Part shown: one piece after another, positions 48,179-56,742 of the stretch
How the letters are laid out: each line of letters opens with the position of its first letter
Position numbering within the stretch: position 1 is the stretch's first letter
Source of the DNA: a bacterium
GTDB lineage: Bacteria; Calescibacteriota; Calescibacteriia; Calescibacteriales; Calescibacteriaceae
Assembly (NCBI GenBank): GCA_030550715.1
Contig: JAUQOU010000008.1
Span: 1-58,856 of the forward strand
Reading direction: 5' to 3'
Length of the DNA: 58,856 bases
Notes under the pieces: model-generated
Databases searched by the model: none
What the model saw: only the letters and a program-made list of their open reading frames with translations
What the model was told of the DNA's origin: nothing
Translations under genes and position numbers: made by a program

Positions 48179-49036
48179 ATGCCGTTTTGCGTATCACACG
48201 ATGGAGTAAAAATTCACTACGAGATTACTGGAAGTGGGAAAAAAGAGATTTTTTTTATAATGGGACTTGGCGTAGATAAAAGGGGATGGCTCTTTCAAGT
48301 ACCATATTTTTCAGAAAAATACAGGGTTTTTTTAGTAGATAATAGAGGAGTAGGGAAAAGCGATGTCCCGGAAGGATTCTTCTCAACAGAAGACATGGCA
48401 AAAGATATACTATGCATTATGGATAAAGAAGGAGTGGGAAAAGCATATTTTGTAGGTGCATCTATGGGAGGAATGATACTCCAAAAACTCGGTGCGATAG
48501 CTGGCGAAAGAGTTGAAAAACTGGTCCTCGCCTGCACGCTCGCAAAACTTGATGAACACGAAAAAGAACTGATGAAAAAAGGTCTCAAATTCGTAAAAGA
48601 CATAGATATAGATAAAATAGACGAAAACAACATAAAAGAATACATAAAACTTGTCATTGAGTCAGATGCAGAAAGAATATTCAACTTCCTCTCAAAAAAC
48701 ATATTTTCTCCACAATTTCTTGAACAGAACAAAGAACTGATACTGGATTTTTTCAGAAATTACCTTAATGATGGGTTCAAAGTCAAGGGTTTTGCAAAAC
48801 AACTATATGCTATTTTGAATCATGACTCAACAGGAGACCTCGAAAAAATAAAGGCAAAAACTCTGGTCATAACAGGAGATAAAGATAAGATGGTTCCAAA
48901 AGAAAAATCAATTTTCATCGCAAGCAGAATCAAAAACTCAACACTGAAAATAGTAGAAAACGGCTCACACGCCTTTATGTTTGAGATGCCCGATGTCTTC
49001 AATAGAGAAGTTGATAGATTCCTAACCGCTGAATAA
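48179..49036 (+). CDS. Alpha/beta hydrolase
   Basis: This is a 285-aa cytoplasmic alpha/beta hydrolase. The oxyanion region is FFIMGLGVDKRGWLFQVPYFSEKYRVFLVDNRGVGKSD, with the nucleophile elbow GASMGGM. The charge-relay Asp is in VITGDKDKMVP and the His in NGSHAFMFEMP. The pattern follows esterases of the 3-oxoadipate enol-lactonase/BioH type, but the substrate is unknown. It is a single gene converging on the sigma factor gene. Confidence 0.9.
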   Translation: MPFCVSHDGVKIHYEITGSGKKEIFFIMGLGVDKRGWLFQVPYFSEKYRVFLVDNRGVGKSDVPEGFFSTEDMAKDILCIMDKEGVGKAYFVGASMGGMILQKLGAIAGERVEKLVLACTLAKLDEHEKELMKKGLKFVKDIDIDKIDENNIKEYIKLVIESDAERIFNFLSKNIFSPQFLEQNKELILDFFRNYLNDGFKVKGFAKQLYAILNHDSTGDLEKIKAKTLVITGDKDKMVPKEKSIFIASRIKNSTLKIVENGSHAFMFEMPDVFNREVDRFLTAE

Positions 49037-49054
49037 TTTTGCTAAATCAAATTC

Positions 49055-50431
49055 TCATGCCTTACCATTTTTATTTTTCCCATCAAGACCATTCCAGATT
49101 TTGCCGAATATAAGTGGCTTTATATTTTGAAGTGCTTTTTTCAGCTTTTTCATCGCCCTGCTCTCTATCTGCCTCACCCTTTCACGAGTCATACTCATAA
49201 GCTCGCTCACCTCATCAAGTGTTGCTTCCCTACCGTTCAAAAATCCACACCTCAATTCAATAATCTTCCTCTCCTTCGGAGAAAGAACAGTATTTATTAC
49301 CTCCCTTATCTTTTTTATTATATCGTATCTTTCAAGAGAATCAAATACTTCATCTGAATAAATCCAATCCTGAGGTATGCAATCAACGAGCTTTGTGTTA
49401 TCATCGTTATCTTGCACATTCTCTTCAAAAGGTATCGGTTCTTTCACAAGCTTCATAACAACCTCAACCTTTTCAGGGTCAACCTTTAAAATCTTTGCTA
49501 TCTCAAAAGTAGATGGGTCTCTTCCGTTCTCCTGGAAGAAATTTCTCACAACTTTATTTATTTTGTTGAGAAGCTCAACGATATGCCCCGGCATTCTGAC
49601 ATAATGGATGCTATCGTTCATTGTTCGCATTATCGCCTGCCTCAACCATGGAACAGCATAAGTTGAAAATTTCGTTCCTCTCCTCCAATCAAATTTCTCT
49701 ATCGCTTTGGCAAGAACCATGTTGCCCTCCTGAATGAACTCCATAAGGTCCATATTCTTCATATGATATCTTTTCGCGATAGTGACCGCAAGACGCAAAT
49801 TAGATGAATAAATGCGATTGGTCTCCTCTCTCATCTTGACGCTTATTTCATTTACCTTCTCAAGAACACTCTTTATTTTTCTGAGATTCTCATTTTTCAA
49901 AACCATCTCAGGATTTTTTGCCTTTGAAGAATTATACAACCGCTGGATATACATCTTGAGATGATGAATAAGTTCAAGAGTAATTCCTATGCTCTCCCTG
50001 AGCTTAGCTATTTTATCAAAGTATTCCTCCGCCTTTTTTGTATTGCCTGCCTGGATGAAAACGCTTGAAATCTTGTAGTAATTCACCATCTTCGCAATCG
50101 TCATTTTTATCTTTGATGCTAACTCTCTTCTTCTTTTGAAGTTGGATTTTTTCTCAAGGTCTTCGTAATCTGCCTTTGTTATATCAAAAAATTCAGTAGG
50201 GAAAACCGCTGTCTTTACCATCTCATCCAAAATCCTCTCTATCTCCTTCCACGATTCATCTAATGTCATAAGCTCACAAAATATCGTGAGAATATATTTC
50301 TCATTTTTCCTGAAAAGCTCTTTTTCCTCCCTGGCAGAAAGGAGTTCAGATTTTTTCAGGAAGAAAAAATAAGAGTTCAACATCTCCAACCTATCCTCTT
50401 TTGATTCAGAGTATTTTTCTCTTCTTGCCAT
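49055..50431 (-). CDS. rpoD: RpoD-type sigma factor with divergent region 2.4
   Basis: This is a sigma-70 family factor encoded 78 bases after dnaG, the position of rpoD. It has region 1.2 (YFFFLKKSELLSAREEKEL), a helical non-conserved block and region 2 (NLRLAVTIAKRY...LMEFIQEGNMVLAKAIEKFDWRRGTKFSTYAVPWLRQAI). Region 3 (GRDPSTFEIAKILKVD...FEENVQDNDDNTKLVD) and region 4 (SPKERKIIELRCG...RERVRQIESRAMKKL) follow. Region 2.4 differs from the standard YATWWIRQAITR: it reads YAVPWLRQAIMR, changing the first Trp and the Thr that contacts the -10 element. There is no region 1.1 acidic domain, so it is short (458 aa). A GAGGAGG Shine-Dalgarno precedes the ATG. Confidence 0.85.
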   Translation of the reverse strand: MARREKYSESKEDRLEMLNSYFFFLKKSELLSAREEKELFRKNEKYILTIFCELMTLDESWKEIERILDEMVKTAVFPTEFFDITKADYEDLEKKSNFKRRRELASKIKMTIAKMVNYYKISSVFIQAGNTKKAEEYFDKIAKLRESIGITLELIHHLKMYIQRLYNSSKAKNPEMVLKNENLRKIKSVLEKVNEISVKMREETNRIYSSNLRLAVTIAKRYHMKNMDLMEFIQEGNMVLAKAIEKFDWRRGTKFSTYAVPWLRQAIMRTMNDSIHYVRMPGHIVELLNKINKVVRNFFQENGRDPSTFEIAKILKVDPEKVEVVMKLVKEPIPFEENVQDNDDNTKLVDCIPQDWIYSDEVFDSLERYDIIKKIREVINTVLSPKERKIIELRCGFLNGREATLDEVSELMSMTRERVRQIESRAMKKLKKALQNIKPLIFGKIWNGLDGKNKNGKA

Positions 50432-50509
50432 AGCTCGTTATCCTCCTCTGCTGAAAAATTTTTACGCACTTTTTTTAACAAGACCCGCCAAAAAAAGCCC
50501 AGTTCATTT

Positions 50510-52243
50510 TCAAAATTTTCTGGTTCTGCGTCCGCTCTTGCTCTTTACCCCTTCAAGAATAGAGAGCTTTTTAAGAAGGAGAAGGTACCTCTGCTTTTTC
50601 ACAGGGTCATCTGTTGCGCTCTTGCTGATAGCAGATAACTCCCTCCTTATCCCCTCTATCGCAACCCTTCTCAGTATGCTTTCAAGAAGCTCCTCCCAAC
50701 CAAACTCGGGATATTCCTTATCTTCAAGAAGTATGTCTATCATCAGCTTTTTAGATTGTTCATCTGCAAAAAGCAAAGCTAACTCCACGCTTGAAGATGT
50801 AGATAAAAGCAAGTTCAGAACATCCTTGACCTCTTTGCTCGTTATGTAATCTATATAATCTTTTATGTATTTGAGCGACTCTTTCTTGTTGAGAGCAAAC
50901 CTCAAAATCTCCAGCTCATACTCGGGTATATTTATATCTACCTTCCTTTTTAATGTAGATGGTTTTGTGAGACGCTTTATATCTGCTTTGAAAGATGAAT
51001 AAGATAGTCCGACTCTTTCACAGATTTCTTTTATATATATTTCCGCCTGAGTTTGTGATTCATGACTTATTATTGATATAAGCTCCTGAACTTTCAGGAT
51101 TGACCTCGCAAGCTGGACTGAATCTTTTTGCTCTTTTGCAGGAAGTATCAGGCTCTCACTCGCGTATATTATACCGTCCTTTACTTCAAGGTCAGAGATT
51201 GAACCACCTTTTGCAAGGAAAGAATCAGGGTCTTCACCATGAGGGAGGAGACAAACTTTCGGAATAATTCCAGCTTTTAGAAAGGTTTCAAGGTTTTTCA
51301 AAATCGCCTTTTTCCCCGCGTCATCTCCATCAAACATAAAGATCACATCGCCACAGATTCTTTTCAAAAATGCGATGTGAGATTGAGTTATAGCTGTTCC
51401 AAGACAGCTTATCGCATATTTCACACCTGCCTGATGCAGAGCGATAACATCAAAGTATCCTTCCACGATAACACATCTTCCGTATAATCTCATCTCATCT
51501 ATGGCTTGAAGGATACCGAAAAAGCTCTCCCTTTTTTTGAAAACTGGACTTTCAGCAGAGTTTATATATTTTGGGGAGAGATTTTCGTCAAGGACTCTTC
51601 CGCCAAAAGCGATGACCTCTCCCTTTGAATTAACTATTGGGAAGATGAGCTTTTTTCTGAAAATGAAGACAAGGGATTTATCAGCTTTTCTTATGCTTCC
51701 GGTCATGCAAAGGGTATCAGGGTCAAACCCTTCTTTAAGGAGAGCAGATGGTATAACGAAAGGGTCTTCGGGAGCAAAACCAAGAGAGAAAATTCCCCAC
51801 ATATCTTCGTTTATTTTGCGCCGTTTGAGATAATCACGGGCAGGGCTTCCCTCTTTTGAGTTGAAAAATTTCCTGAGGAGGAAAAGGATATGAGCGTTAG
51901 CTTGAATAATTTTTCTTGCACTTTCCCAGTTTTCCTTGGATATATCTGGTATGACAACGGGATAGTATTTTTCCGCAAGATAAGAGATAGCTTCTTGAAA
52001 AGAGATATTTTTTACTCGGGAGATGAAAGAGATAACATTACCACCGACACCACAACCGAAGCAGTTGAAAACCTTTTTATCTTCTCTGACGCGCAGAGAT
52101 GGTTTTGTATCTGGATGGAACGGGCAGAGTCCATACCAATCTTTTCCTATTTTTTTGAGGGATACATATTCAGATATAACTTCGACTATATCAATTCTTT
52201 CAAGGAGCTCTCTTACAATTTCTTTTTTTTCTTGGTAGGTCAT
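50510..52243 (-). CDS. dnaG: DNA primase
   Basis: Synthesises RNA primers at the replication fork. The 577-aa protein has the N-terminal CHC2 zinc finger (CPFHPDTKPSLRVREDKKVFNCFGCGVGGNVISFI) and EAISYLAEKY. The RNA polymerase core includes GYFDVIALHQAGVKYAISCLGTAITQSHIAFLKR, and the TOPRIM metal motif is VIFMFDGDDAGKKAI. The sigma factor gene follows on the same strand, reproducing the dnaG-rpoD part of the macromolecular synthesis operon without rpsU. No clear Shine-Dalgarno precedes the ATG. Confidence 0.97.
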   Translation of the reverse strand: MTYQEKKEIVRELLERIDIVEVISEYVSLKKIGKDWYGLCPFHPDTKPSLRVREDKKVFNCFGCGVGGNVISFISRVKNISFQEAISYLAEKYYPVVIPDISKENWESARKIIQANAHILFLLRKFFNSKEGSPARDYLKRRKINEDMWGIFSLGFAPEDPFVIPSALLKEGFDPDTLCMTGSIRKADKSLVFIFRKKLIFPIVNSKGEVIAFGGRVLDENLSPKYINSAESPVFKKRESFFGILQAIDEMRLYGRCVIVEGYFDVIALHQAGVKYAISCLGTAITQSHIAFLKRICGDVIFMFDGDDAGKKAILKNLETFLKAGIIPKVCLLPHGEDPDSFLAKGGSISDLEVKDGIIYASESLILPAKEQKDSVQLARSILKVQELISIISHESQTQAEIYIKEICERVGLSYSSFKADIKRLTKPSTLKRKVDINIPEYELEILRFALNKKESLKYIKDYIDYITSKEVKDVLNLLLSTSSSVELALLFADEQSKKLMIDILLEDKEYPEFGWEELLESILRRVAIEGIRRELSAISKSATDDPVKKQRYLLLLKKLSILEGVKSKSGRRTRKF

Positions 52244-52346
52244 ATTTTTTGTTTAAGGGATAGGTCAGCAAAATTTCTTTCTCTTAAATTTATTTTTGAA
52301 TTTTTGCATTTGCACTTTTTCTCAAAAAAGAAAAGCTTCATTTTAA

Positions 52347-52367
52347 TTTTCCAACACATGTTGAAAA
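52347..52367. promoter_or_regulatory. Imperfect palindrome upstream of dnaG-sigma factor genes
   Basis: TTTTCCAACACATGTTGAAAA contains the arms CAACA and TGTTG around a 2-base centre, flanked by TTTT and AAAA. It lies about 105 bases upstream of the dnaG start in a 221-base A+T-rich gap that otherwise holds no recognisable gene. It has the size of a dimeric regulator site. Function is not shown by the sequence. Confidence 0.3.
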
Positions 52368-52464
52368 ATAGCAAAACTAAAATTAACAACTTGAAGATAA
52401 ATTTTCAACTTTTTTGAACAACTTTCCCCTTTGAAATCAAAAAGAAAATCCAGAAAATCGCAAT

Positions 52465-53166
52465 CTACTCATAACGAATAGAAGTTGCCGACCTTAAAAT
52501 GGGTATATCTTTCGTGTGAAAAGAACAATACTCAATTTGCAAATCTATCCCAGAACTTTCTCCCTGACCCGATGACAAAACACTATGACCCAAAACCAAC
52601 TTATAAGGAATATTCCTGCAATCAGAAGAAAAATTAGAAGCAAAAGATAAAATCTGCTCCCTCATCTCCGAAGGGAAATGGGCAAAAACTACTTTCCTCC
52701 TGCATCGCTTCTCCAAGATAAAAGTTCTTTCTAAAAATTCAAGAGTTTTGAGAAAAAGAAACCCTCCAAAAGATGCTGCTATTCCGAGCACAAAGTAACC
52801 TGCACCTATAAGTATTCCAAGAGCTCCACAGAACCACACCAAAGATGCGGTTGTCAATCCCTCAACAAACTGTCCTCTCCTTATTATTGAACCCGCTCCT
52901 AAAAAACCTATCCCCGTTGCTATATTTGCAGAAATCCTTGTCGGGTCTCCCCCGAGAAATTTTGAAATTTCAAAAGATAAAAAAGCAAAAAGTGAAGAAC
53001 CAACGGTTACAAATACGAGTGTTTTCAATCCAGCTGGCTTTGCGAGAAGTTCTCTCTCTACACCCAATATCCCACCGGCTACCGTGGCAGAAAAAAGGCA
53101 TAAAAAAAATCTCAAAATCCACTCCAAACTCAATTTTATCTCCGGGAAAAATACAGAAAAATCCAT
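52465..53166 (-). CDS. MgtC/SapB family membrane protein
   Basis: This 233-aa inner-membrane protein has the MgtC core: ATVAGGILGVERELLAKPAGLKTLVFVTVGSSLFAFLSFE, then TRISANIATGIGFLGAGSIIRRGQFVEGLTTASLVWFCGALGILIGAGYF, about five membrane segments. A short cytoplasmic C-terminal domain (VVFAHFPSEMREQILSFASNF) is present as in longer members. MgtC proteins are linked to Mg2+ limitation, membrane potential and virulence. No Mg transporter gene is nearby. It lies 24 bases downstream of pyrB on the same strand. Confidence 0.92.
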   Translation of the reverse strand: MDFSVFFPEIKLSLEWILRFFLCLFSATVAGGILGVERELLAKPAGLKTLVFVTVGSSLFAFLSFEISKFLGGDPTRISANIATGIGFLGAGSIIRRGQFVEGLTTASLVWFCGALGILIGAGYFVLGIAASFGGFLFLKTLEFLERTFILEKRCRRKVVFAHFPSEMREQILSFASNFSSDCRNIPYKLVLGHSVLSSGQGESSGIDLQIEYCSFHTKDIPILRSATSIRYE

Positions 53167-53190
53167 AAAAAATAAAAATTAATCAACTGG

Positions 53191-54147
53191 TTATGAGGTT
53201 TCTCGTTTTGTGTTTTTTGTAAAGAGGTAGTAAAACACCGCCATCCTCACCGCAACTCCATTTCTGACCTGCTCAAATATAGCAGAAGAATCAGAATAAG
53301 CAACAGATGGCTCTATTTCAACTCCAAGATTCATCGGTCCAGGATGCATTATGATAACGCTATCTTTTTTTCTTCTTTTTATCTCATCTAAAAACCTCTG
53401 GTTAAGCCCCCAGAACTCGTTATACTCTCGGTCCGATGGTATTATGAAATTTCCGTGTCTTTCTTTTTGCAATCGCAGAGCCATTATAAAGTCAGAAGAG
53501 AAAACCTCATCATCAAAAAAATTCTTGACTTTTACTCCGAAAAATTTTTCTATATCTTTTGGTAAAGTTGTGTAAGATGATACAACTATAACATTTAAGC
53601 CGACCTTTGAAAACAGTTTTATTCCACTTCTCGCTACTCTGCTGTGCATTATATCTCCAACAATAGAAATAGTAGCTCCTTTGATTTCACTCAGCTTCCT
53701 CACTCCTTTTTTCAGCATCATAGTGAGTAGGTCTAAAAGAGCTTGTGTTGGATGTTCATTTTTCCCATCTCCCCCGTTTATTGTTGGTATCTTAGCAAGG
53801 TCTGCTATAAGATGAGGGAACCCTTCTCCTTTATGTCTCACGACTATGAAGTCCGCTCCGAGAGATTTTATTGTTTTTATGGTATCTGCTAACGATTCGC
53901 CCTTTTCTATTGATGAACCCTTGTCAGAGAGATTTATTGTATCTGCAGAAAGTGTTTTCGCTGCAAGCTCAAAAGAAACTCTGGTGCGAGTTGAAGGTTC
54001 AAAAAACATAAGAAAAACAGTCCGACCGCGCAAAGTAGGAACTTTTTTTATATCTCTTCCCAAAATCTCAAGCATAGAAAAAGATAAGTCCATTATGTTC
54101 TCAACATCAGAAAAACTCAGGTCATCCACCGATAGAAGATGATGCAT
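53191..54147 (-). CDS. pyrB: Aspartate carbamoyltransferase catalytic subunit
   Basis: Makes carbamoyl-aspartate, the committed step of pyrimidine synthesis. The carbamoyl-phosphate site FFEPSTRTRVSFELAAKTL, KGESLADTIKT, NGGDGKNEHPTQALLDLLTM, DIMHSRVARS and MHPGPMNLGVEI are all present. I prefer the ATG at 54147 (MHHLLSVDDLS), which matches the family start and gives 318 aa. The track start is a TTG 17 codons upstream. No pyrI regulatory subunit or pyrC is adjacent, though mgtC-like follows directly. Confidence 0.96.
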   Translation of the reverse strand: MHHLLSVDDLSFSDVENIMDLSFSMLEILGRDIKKVPTLRGRTVFLMFFEPSTRTRVSFELAAKTLSADTINLSDKGSSIEKGESLADTIKTIKSLGADFIVVRHKGEGFPHLIADLAKIPTINGGDGKNEHPTQALLDLLTMMLKKGVRKLSEIKGATISIVGDIMHSRVARSGIKLFSKVGLNVIVVSSYTTLPKDIEKFFGVKVKNFFDDEVFSSDFIMALRLQKERHGNFIIPSDREYNEFWGLNQRFLDEIKRRKKDSVIIMHPGPMNLGVEIEPSVAYSDSSAIFEQVRNGVAVRMAVFYYLFTKNTKRETS

Positions 54148-54321
54148 ACCAAAAAACACTTTAATTTTTCTCGTTGCTATTTCAAAATTTCCATACAAAA
54201 TGAAAAGTTAAACAAAAACTTGAAAATTCCGAGTAAATAAATTAAATTATAAATTGTCTCTCCCTCTCAATATGGGGGAGGGGCAAGGAAGCCAAAAAAT
54301 AAAGCAAGGAGGTAAAAGAAA

Positions 54322-55584
54322 ATGGCAACACCAGTCAGAACAAACCCAGCAGGTCTTGTAGCAGCAGAAGACCTAAGGCGTATCACCATTGAACTTGGAG
54401 GCACCATGAAACGCCTCCAAACCGGTTTCAGGGTCAACTCCGCATCAGAAGACGTCGGCGCTCTCGTTCAATCTAATATACTCACACGCGCTCTTGATGC
54501 ACTACAAATCGCCTCTGAACAGGTCGCAAAAGCTGACTCACTCCTGACAAAAATAGAAGATACCGTAAAACGCATATACGACCTCCTATCTCAAATGAAG
54601 CAAAACGCTGAACGTGCTACCCAATCCACTGACTCCCAAGAAATATCATCTCTTCAAGCTTCTTCTGATGCTCTATACCAAGAAATAAGAAAAATCGCAC
54701 GCTCTACCGTCTTCCAAAAGCAACAGCTAATAAGAGGTGGTATCGGAAACAGAATGATAGCTCCCGTCACTCTTGGCGGCGGTTCTGCCCCAACTCTTTA
54801 CAGAGTCAACTTCGATGTCTCTGGTATAAACCTTGCAGGTTATGCTTCTGGAACTCTTGCTGACACCGCTGCACCTAACCTCGTCACAGTTATAGGGAAC
54901 GGAACAGCAGGAGCTATGTTCACAAACTCTATCGCTTATGGTCAGCAAGCTTCTATAAACTTCCAAGTAGGTGGAGGTATTGCAACAGCTGAGCTGTACA
55001 TAGGTGGAAATCCTGTCTTCACAGAAGCAATCAGAATAAACTTCACGGGAGCACAGGTCCTTGACTTTACAAACCTCGGTTTCAGAGTATATGTTGAAGA
55101 TGTTGCAACACTGTTTGGACCGGGTAGCACAATAGCAGCCACAGCAATAACTATTCAGAGAGAGGAAGCGAGGGTGTTCAGGGGAACTCATGTTGGAAGT
55201 GAGATGGACTACACACACTTTGATATTCCGAACTTAGAGCCAGAGAACCTTTTAGGTTCAGTATCTTTGGGTGGTGGAAGGATGTTCACTTTTGACTTGC
55301 GCACTGCTGCAGAAACAGCAGTAGGGCTCATAGAAGAGGCAATAAAGTATGTTGAGAATGTTAGGGCAAGGGTAGGAGCGATAAAGCATCTTATGCAGAC
55401 AGCACAGGAGCAGGTTCAGAATCAGAGGATAATAGCACAGGTTCAGAGGTCAGCCGTAATAGACACGAAGTTCGATGAGGAGGCGTTGCGACTGACATCG
55501 TTGCAGGTAGTTCAGCAGAGCGCTAACGCTATGGTTGCTATATCACGTCTCACTCCACAACTTGTCCTTCAGCTATTTGCATAA
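54322..55584 (+). CDS. Flagellin with mosaic codon usage
   Basis: This is a flagellar filament subunit. The N-terminal D0/D1 helices correspond to the flagellin pattern (MKRLQTGFRVNSASEDVGALVQSNILTRALDALQIASEQVAKADSLLTKIEDTVKRI; cf. LSSGxRINSAxDDAAG), but the match is loose. The C-terminal D1/D0 half (AIKYVENVRARVGAIKHLMQTAQEQVQ ... QSANAMVAISRLTPQLVLQLFA) is typical. Residues about 145-310 are a Gly/Ala-rich beta domain. A strong AAGGAGGT precedes the ATG. Synonymous codons change sharply near 55.05-55.15 kb: Gln is CAA 13/CAG 3 before and CAA 1/CAG 13 after, and Arg moves to AGG. No other flagellar gene is in the window. Confidence 0.88.
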   Translation: MATPVRTNPAGLVAAEDLRRITIELGGTMKRLQTGFRVNSASEDVGALVQSNILTRALDALQIASEQVAKADSLLTKIEDTVKRIYDLLSQMKQNAERATQSTDSQEISSLQASSDALYQEIRKIARSTVFQKQQLIRGGIGNRMIAPVTLGGGSAPTLYRVNFDVSGINLAGYASGTLADTAAPNLVTVIGNGTAGAMFTNSIAYGQQASINFQVGGGIATAELYIGGNPVFTEAIRINFTGAQVLDFTNLGFRVYVEDVATLFGPGSTIAATAITIQREEARVFRGTHVGSEMDYTHFDIPNLEPENLLGSVSLGGGRMFTFDLRTAAETAVGLIEEAIKYVENVRARVGAIKHLMQTAQEQVQNQRIIAQVQRSAVIDTKFDEEALRLTSLQVVQQSANAMVAISRLTPQLVLQLFA

Positions 55585-55599
55585 AAGGAAATCGTCAGA

Positions 55600-55635
55600 G
55601 GGAATAGGGGAAATAGGAAAAATCCCCCTGTTCCC
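55600..55635 (+). terminator. Terminator-like hairpin after flagellin
   Basis: GGGAATAGGGG (55600-55610) can pair with CCCCTGTTCCC (55625-55635), with one G-T wobble, around a 14-base A-rich loop. It begins 15 bases after the flagellin stop and before the convergent cdsA stop. The downstream tract (CACTTCTCAAATTTC) is only moderately T-rich. Confidence 0.5.
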
Positions 55636-55686
55636 CACTTCTCAAATTTCAAGCACAAGATTAATTTAAGATAAGGCAGAGAAAAA

Positions 55687-56643
55687 CTACATTGTGTACA
55701 AAATATACTTTGATATGTAGTAGTACAAAGGTATGGTAAAAAGCAGGCTATCTACTCTATCGAGAACACCGCCGTGTCCAGGAATTAATGAGCTTGAATC
55801 TTTCAGATGAACATCTCTTTTAAGAGCTGACTCTGCAAAGTCGCCAAGGAGACCAAAAAAAGCAGAAACAAATCCGAGAAGAATCCACATAAGCACATTT
55901 CCGCTGGCTCCGAAAGAGAACTTCAAAATAAGAGAAACAATAATTGAGAAAAGGGCGCCACCTAAAAATCCTTCAACGGTTTTGCCGGGAGATATCTTTT
56001 CAGCAATCTTGGTTTTGCCAAATCTTTTACCGAAAAAGTATGCACCTATATCTGCAAAAGCTGTTGTAGCAACCGCAAACAGAAAAAAGAATAGCCCCGG
56101 GTCTATCTTTGAAAAATTCGGTGATTTTACCTCCGAGCCGATATTTCGCAAAAGAACAGCGTGAGCTCCACCTAACCAGCCCACATACACTATCCCAAAG
56201 TATGTCATCATGACTTTTTCTATCGTTCCTTTGAACTCGCGAGAAATTATCTGAACAAAAAATATAGCAATAAGCGAAAATGTCAAAAGAGCAAATAGCA
56301 TCTCAGAAGGAGCAAAATAAGATATAAATGGTATTGAAACAGATATACCCGTCCCGACTAATGTATATGGATTTTCGCCTTTTAGCTCAAGCAACCTGTA
56401 AATCTCAATTGATGCAAGAGCAACAAATATCACCACAAAGAACACAAAAAATATTCCGCCCTTTATGGTAAAAAAAAGAGCTATACCCGCAAGAACAATA
56501 CCAGATACAACTCTTTTATATATCTCCTCATAGTTCCATGTTAATTCTGATTTCCTTCTCTCAATCGTTTGAGAAACCCTCTTTACATGCTCGCCGTATT
56601 TTTCTTTGTCGCGCATGAAAATCAAAAATTTTTTATCCTTCAA
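55687..56643 (-). CDS. cdsA: Phosphatidate cytidylyltransferase (CDP-diglyceride synthase)
   Basis: This inner-membrane enzyme makes CDP-diacylglycerol for phospholipid synthesis. It has multiple membrane segments, then KISPGKTVEGFLGGALFSIIVSLI, GDFAESALKRDVHLKDSSSLIPGHGGVLDRVDSLLFTIPL; the last is the CdsA signature carrying the catalytic metal site. The start is uncertain. The track uses TTG at 56643, while TTG at 56628 has AAGGA about 10 bases upstream and ATG at 56616 begins MRDKEKYGEHV. The cytoplasmic N-terminal extension (RDKEKYGEHVKRVSQTIERRKSEL) before the first membrane helix is unusual. The gene is alone (no uppS or dxr). Confidence 0.94.
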   Translation of the reverse strand: MKDKKFLIFMRDKEKYGEHVKRVSQTIERRKSELTWNYEEIYKRVVSGIVLAGIALFFTIKGGIFFVFFVVIFVALASIEIYRLLELKGENPYTLVGTGISVSIPFISYFAPSEMLFALLTFSLIAIFFVQIISREFKGTIEKVMMTYFGIVYVGWLGGAHAVLLRNIGSEVKSPNFSKIDPGLFFFLFAVATTAFADIGAYFFGKRFGKTKIAEKISPGKTVEGFLGGALFSIIVSLILKFSFGASGNVLMWILLGFVSAFFGLLGDFAESALKRDVHLKDSSSLIPGHGGVLDRVDSLLFTIPLYYYISKYILYTM

Positions 56644-56742
56644 TATAAATCAAAATTACAAATTCAATTGATACCTGATTTTTTGCTCTGAATTTTTGTT
56701 TCTTTCTCTTTTTCCGCAAGCGTATTTTCTAAATTTTCTCTT

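Noticed and set aside
54727-55218. 163-aa minus-strand ORF inside the flagellin
   Set aside because: Its composition (many Cys, Ser and Tyr) is that of an antisense shadow of the repetitive flagellin sequence, with no ribosome-binding site or family match.
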